Position numbers and translations under genes: made by a program | Part shown: one piece after another, positions 45,225 to 54,966 of the stretch | Position numbering within the stretch: the stretch's first letter is position 1 | Layout of the letters: each line of letters opens with the position of its first letter | The notes under the pieces: generated by a model | Database searches by the model: none | Seen by the model: the letters and a program-made list of their open reading frames with translations, nothing else | Told to the model about the DNA's origin: nothing | Assembly (NCBI RefSeq): GCF_937425535.1 | Contig: NZ_OW485604.1 | Coordinates: 103,270 to 167,269, forward strand | Source: Rhodovastum atsumiense | Lineage (GTDB): Bacteria; Pseudomonadota; Alphaproteobacteria; Acetobacterales; Acetobacteraceae | Length of the DNA stretch: 64,000 bases | Reading direction: 5' to 3'

Positions 45225-48115
45225 GTTTCGATCCACGCCCTCGCACGGAGGGCGACATCGCTTCGAGGCGAACAAGCAGGCCAATGAGGCGTTTCGATCC
45301 ACGCCCTCGCACGGAGGGCGACGTGCCGCAGCGCATTCGCCCACGTCGTGGTCATGATGTTTCGATCCACGCCCTCGCACGGAGGGCGACTGGCACCGGG
45401 CAATCACGCGCGCATCGTCCCACGGTTTCGATCCACGCCCTCGCACGGAGGGCGACTCGATCCTGCCGATCCGGATGAGCACGAACTGACGTTTCGATCC
45501 ACGCCCTCGCACGGAGGGCGACCGGGTGGCATTGATGCGCGCCAGGCGCAGGCCGAGTTTCGATCCACGCCCTCGCACGGAGGGCGACGCGTGGACGTGG
45601 GCAACCTCGCTGCGGCCGAACAGTTTCGATCCACGCCCTCGCACGGAGGGCGACGGGATCGCCACGCCCAGGCGGTTTGCCAGGCCGGTTTCGATCCACG
45701 CCCTCGCACGGAGGGCGACGCCCTGCAGCGAGCGGGTTGCCGTTTGCGTCCGTGTTTCGATCCACGCCCTCGCACGGAGGGCGACCTGATCAAGGTGAAC
45801 CTGACCCGCACCGTCACATAGTTTCGATCCACGCCCTCGCACGGAGGGCGACGCCGATGCATCCAGATGATCCGCAAGCAGGCGTGGTTTCGATCCACGC
45901 CCTCGCACGGAGGGCGACTCGACAACTGAATCTTCGGCAACGCCTTCCGGCGGTTTCGATCCACGCCCTCGCACGGAGGGCGACGACCTACGGCGCGCTC
46001 GTCGACACTGGCACGGAGTTTCGATCCACGCCCTCGCACGGAGGGCGACATCCGCGAAACCATCCGGGGTGCGCGCGGGGCTGCTGTTTCGATCCACGCC
46101 CTCGCACGGAGGGCGACCTCCGGCATGGATGGGCTCCGGCGCCGGCGGGATCAAGTTTCGATCCACGCCCTCGCACGGAGGGCGACAGCGGCGGCTTGTC
46201 ACTGTCTTCCTTGATGCGGAAGTTTCGATCCACGCCCTCGCACGGAGGGCGACGTTGCTTCCATGCACGGCAGACGCACAAGACGCGTTTCGATCCACGC
46301 CCTCGCACGGAGGGCGACGTCCATGCACCAAATCTACAGTGTCAATCAGGTGGTTTCGATCCACGCCCTCGCACGGAGGGCGACGTGTTCGCCTTCATCG
46401 CCCTTCGATGACAGAGTGGTTTCGATCCACGCCCTCGCACGGAGGGCGACGTGTTCGCCTTCATCGCCCTTCGATGACAGAGTGGTTTCGATCCACGCCC
46501 TCGCACGGAGGGCGACGCTGCTTGCGATCATCCATAAAGGTTGTCGCAGAGTTTCGATCCACGCCCTCGCACGGAGGGCGACCATGGATGTCCGTGGGGC
46601 TCGTTCGCCGATGCAGGTTTCGATCCACGCCCTCGCACGGAGGGCGACAGCATGGCGGCACAGGTGGCGGTTGTGGTTGACCAGTTTCGATCCACGCCCT
46701 CGCACGGAGGGCGACCGAAATGATCGAACAGGTGAATTCGGCCACTAGAGTTTCGATCCACGCCCTCGCACGGAGGGCGACATAAGACCTACATGGCTCA
46801 GGTCGGTCCTGACGAGTTTCGATCCACGCCCTCGCACGGAGGGCGACGCCGTTAGAGTAGCCCCATCCGTTATCCCGGAAGTCGTTTCGATCCACGCCCT
46901 CGCACGGAGGGCGACCAGATGCACTGTTGATCAAGCAGAGGGTCAACGAGTTTCGATCCACGCCCTCGCACGGAGGGCGACTTCAGGACGGAATCCTTCA
47001 GAGGGCGTAGCACGAGTTTCGATCCACGCCCTCGCACGGAGGGCGACGTCAGCGCGCCCTCGGCGAGCTGCCAGGGCTGGGGTTTCGATCCACGCCCTCG
47101 CACGGAGGGCGACATGACGAGCTGTTCCAAGACATGATCGACGAACTGTTTCGATCCACGCCCTCGCACGGAGGGCGACCTTGCCGCCGGCGCCGCTGCG
47201 ATCCCGCCGGGGCTGCAGTTTCGATCCACGCCCTCGCACGGAGGGCGACGCCCCGGCGCCCGGATCTGCGGAGCGCATGAGCGTGTTTCGATCCACGCCC
47301 TCGCACGGAGGGCGACCGGCCCGAAATCGTGGAGGGGCCGGTGATCAGCGAGTTTCGATCCACGCCCTCGCACGGAGGGCGACCTGCGACCGGAGCGAAT
47401 TGACCATGACATCATCATTGTTTCGATCCACGCCCTCGCACGGAGGGCGACCCGATAACGGTGCGAGGCTTGCGGATTACCTGCTGTTTCGATCCACGCC
47501 CTCGCACGGAGGGCGACCTTGGATGGAGTTACGATAACAACTCCAATCAGAAGTTTCGATCCACGCCCTCGCACGGAGGGCGACCATCGGCTGTAAGGGG
47601 GGCCGCCCCTTGTTCGAAGTTTCGATCCACGCCCTCGCACGGAGGGCGACCCCTTAGGGATGACTCTGGTTTCGCCATTGCATCCGTTTCGATCCACGCC
47701 CTCGCACGGAGGGCGACTCGAATCCTAATGGCCGAATCTCGAAACTGTCCAGTTTCGATCCACGCCCTCGCACGGAGGGCGACTTGGGTATCCCCCATCA
47801 GAGATGTCTGTGATCATGTTTCGATCCACGCCCTCGCACGGAGGGCGACCTGCGAACGGCGTGCCATGCCTTGCTGACCCAGCGGTTTCGATCCACGCCC
47901 TCGCACGGAGGGCGACTGCAGCGCCCGTGTCGGCAAGACGCAGAGCTGCGTGTTTCGATCCACGCCCTCGCACGGAGGGCGACCGCAGCCGGCCGGCATC
48001 TCACCGGACGCGGTGAAGTTTCGATCCACGCCCTCGCACGGAGGGCGACGATCGCCGAGGTGCTCGACGTGCCGGCGATCACGGTGTTTCGATCCACGCC
48101 CTCGCACGGAGGGCG
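45225..48115 (-). CRISPR. CRISPR array block 3 (44 repeats, leader-proximal)
   Basis: Forty-four repeats from 45225 to 48086, spacers mostly 34-36 bases (up to 38). The repeat sequence is the same as in block 2. Spacers at 46385-46418 and 46451-46484 are identical, a duplicated repeat-spacer unit. The last repeat (48086) is complete for 30 of 32 bases and then runs into the end of an IS66 element at 48116. In leftward reading this is the leader-proximal repeat, so the leader is missing. Confidence 0.97.
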
Positions 48116-48170
48116 GTAAGCGTCAGCCGATGACCGCGGTATTCGCCCTCGGCGCCGAGCGGGTGCTGGG

Positions 48171-49772
48171 CTACTTTTTCCAGTGCCAGGGGAGCAGTTC
48201 GCTGATGCGCTGGATGGGATGATCGGCGATGCGGCCGAGGATATCGGTGAGGTAGGCCTGCGGGTCGATGCTGTTCAGCTTGCAGGTCTCGATGATGGTG
48301 TAGATGCAGGCGGCGCGACGGCCGCCGGCGTCGGAGCCGCAGAAGAGGTAGTTGCGCCTGCCGAGGACCGGGGAACGCATGGCTCTTTCGGCCGCGTTGT
48401 TGCTCATCTCCAGTCGCCCGTTGCTGACGTAGCGGGCCAGCGCCTTCCACCGCGACAGGGCGTAGCGGATCGCTTTGGCCAGTTCGCTCTTGCCGCTCAC
48501 CTGGCGGAGCGAAGTCTCGAGGAAGACCTTCAGTTGTTCCAGCAGCGGGGTCGCGTGCTCCTGTCGCACTGCCACCCGCCGTTCCGGCGGTTGGCCGCGA
48601 ATGGCGCTCTCGATGGCGAACAGCGCGGCGATGCGTTCGAGCGCCTCTAGGGCGATCGGCGAGGCGGTGGCGTGGTGCACCTCGTAGAAGCCGCGTCTCG
48701 CGTGGCTCCAGCAGGCGACTTCGATCAGCGGCGCGTCGCCACCGGGTGTGGTCGGGCGGTAGAGTCGGTCGAAACCTGTGTAGCCGTCGGCATGCAGGAA
48801 GCCGCTGCAGTTGCCCAACAGTTCTTCGGCGCGGATGCCTTTGCGGTCGGGCGAGTAGAGATAGAATGCTGCCGGCGGCATGTCCGATCCCCACGGCCTT
48901 TCATCGCGCACGACCGTCCACAATCGACCGGTCTTTGTTTTGCCGCGGCCAGGCGCCAGCACCGGGACGGTGGTGTCGTCGGCGTGGAGGACAGAGCCGG
49001 CGCGGACATGGCAGCCGATCGCCTCGGCGAGCGGTGAGAGCAGGAACTCGGCCTGGCCGACCCAGTCGGCGAGGGTGGTGCGACCGAGCTCGACGCCTTC
49101 GCGGGCGTAGATGACCGATTGGCGGTGCAGCGGCACATGGTCGCAGAACTTCGAGACCAGGACATGGGCGATCAGGCCCGGCCCCGGCCGTCCGCGCTCG
49201 ATCGGCAGCGTCGGCATAGGCGCCTGCATGACGGTCTCGCAGGCGCGGCAGCTCAGCTTCGGGCGGACATGCTTGATCACCTTGAAGCTGGCCGGGACGT
49301 ATTCGAGCACTTCGCGTTCGTCGTCGCCGATGCGGCTGAAGGTGGTGCCGCCGCAGCCGGGGCAGGTGCAGGCCGGCTCATGGACGACGGTCTGGCGCGG
49401 CAAGTGCGGGGGCAGCGGCGTGCGCACCGGCTGGCGACGCGGCCGCGGCTGCACGGGGTTGGCGTTGCCGGTGGCCGGACCGGGCGTCTTGGCCCGCGCC
49501 TCGTCCGCTGCGACGTTCTCCTCGAGTTCGCCGATCAGCAGTTCGAGCTGCTCGATGTCATGGTCGAGCTTTTCCGAGGAGCGACCGAACCGGGCCCGCC
49601 GCAGCGCCGCCAGCTGCATCTTGAGCTTTTCGATGTGCAGCGTCTTGGCATAAATCTCAGCGGCATTGGCGGCGATCTCGCGTTCCTTGCGCGCGAGTTC
49701 AGCCTGCAGGTCGGCAGCGAGGCTGCGCAGCGCCTCCGGGTCGGTCGGCAGCGGGCAATCGGCCAATGACAT
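48171..49772 (-). CDS. tnpC: IS66 transposase TnpC
   Basis: 533 residues from the ATG at 49772 (MSLADCPLP). Leucine-zipper part (KTLHIEKLKMQLAALRRARFGRSSEKL), zinc-finger part (CTCPGCGGTTFSRIG ... LSCRACETVMQAP), and DDE core: GSVLHADDTTVPVLAPG, ACWSHARRGFYEVHHATASP, and the C-terminal NNAAERAMRSPVLGRRNYLFCGSDAGGRRAA with the Glu. All motifs intact. Confidence 0.93.
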   Translation of the reverse strand: MSLADCPLPTDPEALRSLAADLQAELARKEREIAANAAEIYAKTLHIEKLKMQLAALRRARFGRSSEKLDHDIEQLELLIGELEENVAADEARAKTPGPATGNANPVQPRPRRQPVRTPLPPHLPRQTVVHEPACTCPGCGGTTFSRIGDDEREVLEYVPASFKVIKHVRPKLSCRACETVMQAPMPTLPIERGRPGPGLIAHVLVSKFCDHVPLHRQSVIYAREGVELGRTTLADWVGQAEFLLSPLAEAIGCHVRAGSVLHADDTTVPVLAPGRGKTKTGRLWTVVRDERPWGSDMPPAAFYLYSPDRKGIRAEELLGNCSGFLHADGYTGFDRLYRPTTPGGDAPLIEVACWSHARRGFYEVHHATASPIALEALERIAALFAIESAIRGQPPERRVAVRQEHATPLLEQLKVFLETSLRQVSGKSELAKAIRYALSRWKALARYVSNGRLEMSNNAAERAMRSPVLGRRNYLFCGSDAGGRRAACIYTIIETCKLNSIDPQAYLTDILGRIADHPIQRISELLPWHWKK

Positions 49773-49830
49773 GCCCAGAGGGTGCCACGGCCTGCCCTGG
49801 AAGTACAGCGCTTCTTGCTGTCTCTGCCCC

Positions 49831-50184
49831 TCAGACCGCCACAGGGCGGCGCGGGAGGTCTGGCGCCACTGTCCGCCGCCAGTCGATCGCCTCGAGCAGC
49901 AAAGCGAGTTGCGCAGGCGTAAGAACCATGCCGCCATCCACGATCGGCGGCCACACGAACTTGCCGCTCTCCAGCCGCTTGGCGAACAGGCACAGGCCAG
50001 TTCCGTCGTAATGCAAAATCTTCAGGTAATCGGCCCGCTTGCTGCGGAATAGGAACAGATGCCCCGAGAAGGGGTCAGCCTCCAGCACCTGCTTCACCTG
50101 TGCCGCCAGCCCGTCGAAGCCATAGCGCATGCTGACCGGACGGCAGGCCAGGTAAACCTTCGTCCCGGGTGCGATAGAAATCAC
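49831..50184 (-). CDS. tnpB: IS66 accessory protein TnpB
   Basis: 117 residues, the standard IS66 Orf2: GTKVYLACRPVSMRYGFDGLAAQVKQVLEADPFSGHLFLFRSKRADYLKILHYDGTG. Start overlaps the tnpA stop by four bases. Needed with TnpA for transposition of IS66 elements; mechanism not known. Confidence 0.92.
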   Translation of the reverse strand: MISIAPGTKVYLACRPVSMRYGFDGLAAQVKQVLEADPFSGHLFLFRSKRADYLKILHYDGTGLCLFAKRLESGKFVWPPIVDGGMVLTPAQLALLLEAIDWRRTVAPDLPRRPVAV

Positions 50185-50705
50185 GATGTCGCCCTCAACA
50201 CCGTGAGCACGCGTCGCAGCGATCGCTCGTTGACGAAAGCGTCCACTCGCAGGCGCGTGCCATCCACCAGGTCAATCTCGATCATTCCCGGCCGATCGTC
50301 CAACACCGGCCGTGCCGGCGTCCGACCTCGCGACGGAACGTCAGCGCCAGTCACAGCTCCTGGCGCAGCCATCAGCGCAGGACCTTCGTCCTCAGCCTGT
50401 CCGAACATGCCGATCGGAATGAAAGCCGGCGGCTCGGTTGCCGTGGTGACGCCGTTGGGCTGCTGATGCTGCGACAACCCGCTCGCCCCAGCTTCGGCCG
50501 GTGCCACCTCCCGTGACAGCCGCCTCCAATTGAACAGCAGGTTCGCGTTGATTCCATAGCGCCGAGCAATGTCCGCGACCGACGCACCGGGCTGGTTCGC
50601 CTCGGCGACGATCCGGCGCTTCTCCTCCTCCGAGTACGACCGCCGTTTCCGCCGGCCGCTGCTTGTCGCCGTTCGACCCGTCGCTCCCGCTGCCTCTTTC
50701 ACCAT
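50181..50705 (-). CDS. tnpA: IS66 accessory protein TnpA
   Basis: 174 residues from the Met at 50705; the frame is open further upstream but the conserved part begins here. HTH segment RRKRRSYSEEEKRRIVAEANQPGASVADIARRYGINANLLFNWRRL, then a variable linker and the C-terminal IEIDLVDGTRLRVDAFVNERSLRRVLTVLR typical of IS66 Orf1. Confidence 0.9.
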   Translation of the reverse strand: MVKEAAGATGRTATSSGRRKRRSYSEEEKRRIVAEANQPGASVADIARRYGINANLLFNWRRLSREVAPAEAGASGLSQHQQPNGVTTATEPPAFIPIGMFGQAEDEGPALMAAPGAVTGADVPSRGRTPARPVLDDRPGMIEIDLVDGTRLRVDAFVNERSLRRVLTVLRATS

Positions 50706-50837
50706 CCTCGCCAAACCTCCCTCGCTCCCGCAAGTGTCCACTTGCACCGGTAATGGACACTCGCTTGGTCGTCCGCGTGGGCGAGACCATCCCCGATTAC
50801 GGGAATGCACGGTAGGCGGTCATCAGCTTACGCTTAC

Positions 50838-51043
50838 CTTCTTCCAGCCGTTGATCAGCGTCTGGTGCACCCCGTGCTTGCTCACCAGCTGCGACACTGT
50901 CAGCTCCCCCCGGATCGCCTCCAAAGCCACTTTCGCCTTGAAATCCGCCGAGTAGCGCTTTCGTTCCCCACTCATCTCAAGTCGTTCCATATCCGGTCGG
51001 ACTAAGCTTATCCGACTGTCCGGGATCCGGGGTCCACCTCAGT
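50838..51043 (-). mobile_element. IS3-family fragment (orfA start and left end)
   Basis: On the - strand ATG 50975 starts SGERKRYSADFKAKVALEAIRGELTVSQLVSKHGVHQTLINGWKK, an IS3 OrfA N-terminus, cut by the IS66 end at 50838. Upstream the terminal repeat TGGACCCCGGATCCCGGACA is present at about 51024-51043. It is a different IS3 type from the one at 38905. Confidence 0.8.
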
Positions 51044-51091
51044 CGATGGTCTGGCCGCGGCTGTCGACCGCACGATACAGGTAGGTCCAGC
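51044..51091 (-). mobile_element. IS6-family transposase scrap
   Basis: Read on the - strand it gives RWTYLYRAVDSRGQTID, the segment around the first catalytic Asp region of IS6-family enzymes. Only 48 bases remain between the IS3 fragment and the ISKra4 element. Confidence 0.6.
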
Positions 51092-51282
51092 GGGACTGTC
51101 TCATGATTGGGGGTGGGAACAAATAGGTGATAATCTATGGCGCTATTCTCTCGGTGGGATGGCGCGGGTGGCATGGATTGTACGGCTGGTGGAGACCGGT
51201 GCTGATAGCGATGGCCAGGGCACGGACGTGATGGAGATTGCGAAGCCGGCTGATCTTCGCGACATCGCCAATCTGGGTCTGA

Positions 51283-52191
51283 GTGTCTGTCCGAGAAGTT
51301 CATGCGGTTTGGCAGAGCCTTCGGACCATCAGGCGAATTGAGGCGAGCCGCAGGAATGCGAGCGCCTTGCGGTTCAGGTTCTCCCAGTCCTTGGCGAGTC
51401 GGCGGCAACGGTTGAGCCAGCCGATCGTGCGCTCGACGATCCAGCGTTTCGGCAACACCACAAAGCCGTTGGCGGCATCGGCCCGACGGACGATCTCCAG
51501 TTTGACCTGCCGCAGGAGACGCTTCACCGCCGCCTCGAACTTGGGGCCTTGGTAGGCCGCATCAGCGTAGAGCCTGCGCAGGAACGGGAACAGGCCGAAC
51601 AGGGTGGCCAACAGCAGGACGCCGCCGTCGCGATCCTGCAGGTCGGCGGCATGCACGATCGCCTCCAGCACGAAGCCCTCGGTATCTACGAGAATATGGC
51701 GCTTCTTGCCCCTGATCTTCTTGCCCGAATCGTACCCAGGCGGATCGATCGACTCCCCCCTTTTTCGGCGCTTTTCACGCTCTGGCTGTCGATGATCGCG
51801 GCCGTCGGGCTGGCCTCACGTCCAGCCTGTTCGCGGCATTGCACGTAGAGCGCATGATGGATGCGCTTCAGCGTGCCGTCCCATTCCCAGCGGTCGAAAT
51901 AGCCCCACAGCGTGCTGCGCGGTGGCAGGTCCTTCGGGATCGCCCGCCATTGGCAACCGGTGCTCAGGATGTACATCAACCCGTTGACGATCTCCCGCTC
52001 GTCGACACTGCGTGTCGCACCACCATGCTTGGCCGGCGGAATTAACGGTGCCACCAACGCCCATTCAGCGTCGGTCAGGTCGCTCTCATAGCGCAGACCG
52101 CTACGATCGTAGCGGGCTCGGTTCTCCTTGGTCCACATACGAGGAAACTGGTAACTCATTATCTAAATTCAAGATCCTCGCGGACAGACAC
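51283..52191 (-). mobile_element. IS5-family element (IS427 group) inside ISKra4
   Basis: Ends GTGTCTGTCCG on both sides (inverted), TGA directly outside at 51280-51282 and 52192-52194. 909 bp. Confidence 0.85.
51300..52159 (-). CDS. IS5 (IS427-group) transposase in two frames
   Basis: The first frame starts at ATG 52159: YESDLTDAEWALVAPLIPPAKHGG, CQWRAIPKDLPPRSTLWGYFDRWEWDGTL, then IIDSQSVKSAEKGG with the first Asp. At the A5G6 run (- strand) after EKG a -1 shift leads into the second frame: SIDPPGYDSGKKIRGKKRHILVDTEGFVLEAIVHAADLQDRDGG, LYADAAYQGPKFEAAVK (Asp) and WIVERTIGWLNRCRRLAKDWE (Glu). Such a frameshift is normal in the IS427 group, so this copy may be active. Confidence 0.85.
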
Positions 52192-53473
52192 TGAACTTGG
52201 CTGAGGCAAAGGAACTGCTGACCGCCATCCAGCGCGCGGTGGTCGCTGCCCAGACCAGGGAACATGCTGTACGGCGGCCGACTTGCCGATCCTGCGGCGG
52301 CGCTTGTCACATGAAGGACTACCGCCAGCATCGGATTGCAACCCTGTTCGGCCAGGTGATCGTACGGCTGCCGCGGTTCCGCTGCGGCGGCTGTGGCGGG
52401 GTCGAGGGCGGTGTTGACTGGCCGTCGCATTGCCGATCGGCTCCTGAACTCGATCGCCTGCAGGCCCATCTTTCGGCGCTGATGACCTACCGCGTGGCGA
52501 CCGGCGTGTTGGAGCAGATGTTCCCGATTGAGGCTGGCAAGACTCACGAGACCCTGCGTCGCCATACGATGATGCTTGGCGAGCAGTTGCGGCATCGCCC
52601 GGTGGCCCCGTCCGTAACGCCAGCGACGGCGATTTCCATCAGCGTGGACTCGACGTTCATCCGCAGCTGCGAGAAGACCGAGCGGCATCTGGAAGTCAGG
52701 GTCGGCAACGTTGAGACCGACGCGGGCAATCGACAGGTGTTCGGATCCGTAGCCGGAGCGGAGACGGATCTTGTGACGCTGATCGGCCAAAGGCTGGACA
52801 GCGTCGGTCGAACCGACGCCACGACACTGACCGGCTTCACCGACGGCTGTGCCGGTCTGCGCTCGATCCTGGTCGCCAGCGGCGTCGCCGAGCTCCCCAT
52901 CCTCGATTGGTTTCACATCGCGATGCGGCTGCAACACCTGGAGCAAACCGCTGGCGCTTTGTCGACCGACACACCGGCACGGCGAGAGGCAAAGGCCGTG
53001 ATCGTGACGGAGGTCGACCGGCTGCGTTGGCGTCTGTGGAACGGCAAGGCCAAGGATGCCCAGGTCAGCATCGGGCGCATCCGCAAGGTCATGCACGCTT
53101 TCCAGAGTGAGGCGACGGAACGGACGTCACGCGTGCCGTCATCGCGCAAGCTGTGGGCAGCGTTATTGGCGCTGGACGGCTATCTGGTCGGCCAAGCTGA
53201 GTGGATGGTCAATTACGCCGAACGTCACCGTGCCGGCTTGCGGGTTGGGACGGCCATTACCGAAGGGACCGCCAATTTCCTGGTGAATCGCCGAATGAAC
53301 AAATCGCAGCAGATGCGCTGGAGCCGACGCGGTGCCGATCTTCTGCTGCAAATTCGCTGCGCTGTCTACAACGGTGCCTTCGGTCCCGGCTTCAGGAACC
53401 GCTTCCAGATCGCCAACGATCAGCATCCGCCAGCAGCCCTCGCGGCCTGACCCCCAATCATGAGACAGTCCCC

Positions 53474-53825
53474 CGTCTCGACCGAGACCATGCAGATTTT
53501 CCTCGACGAGTTCGCGGCACGCCTTGCCGCCGATGCGCAGGCCGTACTGGTGCTCGACGGTGCGGGTTGGCATGCCTCCAGCGATCTTGTAGTGCCTGAC
53601 CGGGTCAGCCTGGTGATGTTGCCTCCATACGCGCCCGAACTAAACCCGGTCGAGCGTGTGTGGCTCTATCTGCGAGAACGATTTCTCTCGCATTGCGTGT
53701 TCGCCACCTACGACGACATTGTCCAGGCTTGCGCTGACGCTTGGTGCGCGCTCACCCCCGACACGCTCAGGTCGCTCACCGCCTATCCGTGGCTCAAAGA
53801 GATCAGTTCATAGGCAGGGCGGTAT
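53474..53825 (+). mobile_element. IS630-family fragment (C-terminal half)
   Basis: Encodes METMQ-type start lost; what remains is STETMQIFLDEFAARLAADAQAVLVLDGAGWHAS and LPPYAPELNPVERVWLYL, the second Asp and the Glu of an IS630 enzyme, ending at 53813. The right end GGGCGGTATGA follows. The 5' half was removed when ISKra4 took its place. Confidence 0.82.
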
Positions 53826-53938
53826 GAGTTCTCCGCTCTGTTGTTCAGGTACCGGCTGCTCCGGTGTTTCACCTCGGGCAGGATCTCGCGGTGCGCGACG
53901 CCATAGCTGCGTAGACCATCGGTGATGAGGCGCTTCGG
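53826..53938 (-). repeat. Inverted 113-bp fragment of the neighbouring IS6 gene
   Basis: The stretch is the exact reverse complement of about 54391-54503 inside the IS6 transposase gene. It ends at the left terminal repeat of the complete IS6 element. It is a scar of an intramolecular IS6 event or a deletion between two inverted copies. Confidence 0.9.
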
Positions 53939-53939
53939 T

Positions 53940-54769
53940 GGCATTGTCAAGTTCGCGGCCTCTGGCCGGAACGATGCGGCTGGGGCATTCTGCCGAGATG
54001 AGCTCCGAGCCCGCCACCTACCCGGGATACCGCTTCCCAGCCGAAATCATCAGCTACGCGGTCTGGCTCTACCATGTCTTCGGCCTGAGCTTCCGAGAGG
54101 TGGAACTGCTCCTCGCCGAGCGGGGCGTCACCGTCAGCCACGAGAGCATTCGACAGTGGTGCCACAAGTTCGGCGCCGACTTCGCCCGCAAGCTGCGGAG
54201 ACGACGGCCAAAGCCGGGCGACACCTGGCACCTTGATGAGGTTTTCCTGCGGATCAACGGCGAGCTGCACTATCTCTGGCGCGCGGTGGACCAGCACGGC
54301 GTCGTGCTCGACATCCTGGTGCAGGGGCGCCGGAATGCGGCCGCGGCGAAGCGCTTCTTCAAGCGCCTGCTCGCTGGGCTCAGGTACAAACCGAAGCGCC
54401 TCATCACCGATGGTCTACGCAGCTATGGCGTCGCGCACCGCGAGATCCTGCCCGAGGTGAAACACCGGAGCAGCCGGTACCTGAACAACAGAGCGGAGAA
54501 CTCACATCGACCGACGCGACGTCGAGAGCGGCAGATGCAGCGGTTCAAGTCATCGAAGCAGGCTCAGCATTTCCTGTCATCGCACGCCATGATCTACGGC
54601 CACTTCCGGCCGCGGCGCCATCTGATGACCGCCGCTCAATACCGGCGTGTACGCGCCGAGGCCTTCCGGGTGTGACGACAGGAGACGTGCGTCCAGATCG
54701 CAGCGTGAACACGAGGAACGTCGTGTGGCGCGACCAAACGCGTCCATAGGCCGACAACTTGACAATGCC
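53940..54769 (+). mobile_element. IS6-family element
   Basis: Ends GGCATTGTCAAGTT and AACTTGACAATGCC (inverted). 830 bp with one transposase gene. The 8-bp flanks (GCTTCGGT left, AGCGGATC right) differ, so no target duplication is present. Confidence 0.9.
53998..54675 (+). CDS. IS6-family transposase
   Basis: 225 residues from ATG 53998 (an ATG at 53974 is also possible). HTH and zinc-free N-terminus (FPAEIISYAVWLYHVFGLSFREVELLLAERGV), then DDE core: GDTWHLDEVFLRINGELHYLWRAVDQHGVVLDILVQ (first Asp), PKRLITDGLRSYGVAHRE (second) and NNRAENSHRPTRRRERQMQRFKS (Glu). The length and motif order are those of complete IS6/IS26-type enzymes; it is probably active. Confidence 0.93.
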   Translation: MSSEPATYPGYRFPAEIISYAVWLYHVFGLSFREVELLLAERGVTVSHESIRQWCHKFGADFARKLRRRRPKPGDTWHLDEVFLRINGELHYLWRAVDQHGVVLDILVQGRRNAAAAKRFFKRLLAGLRYKPKRLITDGLRSYGVAHREILPEVKHRSSRYLNNRAENSHRPTRRRERQMQRFKSSKQAQHFLSSHAMIYGHFRPRRHLMTAAQYRRVRAEAFRV

Positions 54770-54966
54770 AGCGGATCGTCAGCGCCGTTCGCCACCAAAG
54801 CCGCGTAGTCATCCAAGTCGGCTCTCGTCGTTCCGGTCACGTGGCTCCGATCGGGCGCCACGAAGGAGGAACGTTGCCTGGAAACCACAGAATCTTTAGG
54901 CGGGTTGGTATAATTGCTCACCAGCTTGGCTGAGCGCGGGGTTCACCTCTCGCGGCCTGCCCCCCA
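54770..54966. other. Mosaic of IS remnants and unknown DNA before garK
   Basis: Positions 54770-54885 carry an unrecognised sequence that may be the remnant of a lost gene on the - strand (VTGTTRADLDDYAALVANGADDPLA). At 54893-54915 lies the right end of an IS630 (AATCTTTAGGCGGGTTGGTATAA, compare 45188-45208). At 54950-54985 is a variant ISKra4 right end (CCCCCCATCATGAGACAATC), which overlaps the last codons of garK. Confidence 0.6.

Larger units (their letters stand above)
48116..50837 (-). mobile_element. IS66-family element at the leader end of the array
   Basis: The ends GTAAGCGTCAGCCGATGACC (left) and its counterpart ending ACGCTTAC (right, 50837) form the inverted repeat. It carries tnpA, tnpB and tnpC in the usual order on the - strand. 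IS66 elements make an 8-bp target duplication, but the flanks here differ (GGAGGGCG left, CTTCTTCC right). The copy therefore marks a deletion or recombination. Confidence 0.92.
51159..53450 (+). pseudogene. ISKra4 transposase, split by IS5
   Basis: The N-terminal 41 codons (51159-51282, ending ADLRDIANLGL) continue at 52195 with NLAEAKELLTAIQRAVVAAQ. The rest is a standard ISKra4 protein: zinc-binding CRSCGGACHMKDYRQHRIATLFG, catalytic SISVDSTFIRSCEK, GFTDGCAGLRSIL and PILDWFHIAMRLQHLEQTA. The typical end is EGTANFLVNRRMNKSQQMRWSRRGADLLLQIRCAVYNG. Apart from the insertion the gene appears intact. Confidence 0.87.
51092..53473 (+). mobile_element. ISKra4-family element, interrupted by an IS5
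   Basis: Ends GGGACTGTCTCATGATTGGG and the complementary CCCAATCATGAGACAGTCCC. The transposase gene is split at 51282 by an IS5 element with a TGA target copy. A related right-end remnant lies at about 54950-54985. Confidence 0.87.

Noticed and set aside
37002..48110. Dozens of long open frames with repeated motifs (RFDPRPRTEGD, FRSTPSHGGR, VSIHALARRAT and the - strand PPCEGVDRN, SPSVRGRGSK, VALRARAWIET)
   Set aside because: They are translations of the 32-base CRISPR repeat, which has no stop codon in most frames. No start signals and no protein character between repeats.
35686..51000. Cas genes next to the CRISPR array
   Set aside because: All frames in and around the array were inspected for Cas1, Cas2, Cas3, Cas5, Cas7 and Cas8 motifs; only transposases and one IS passenger gene are present.
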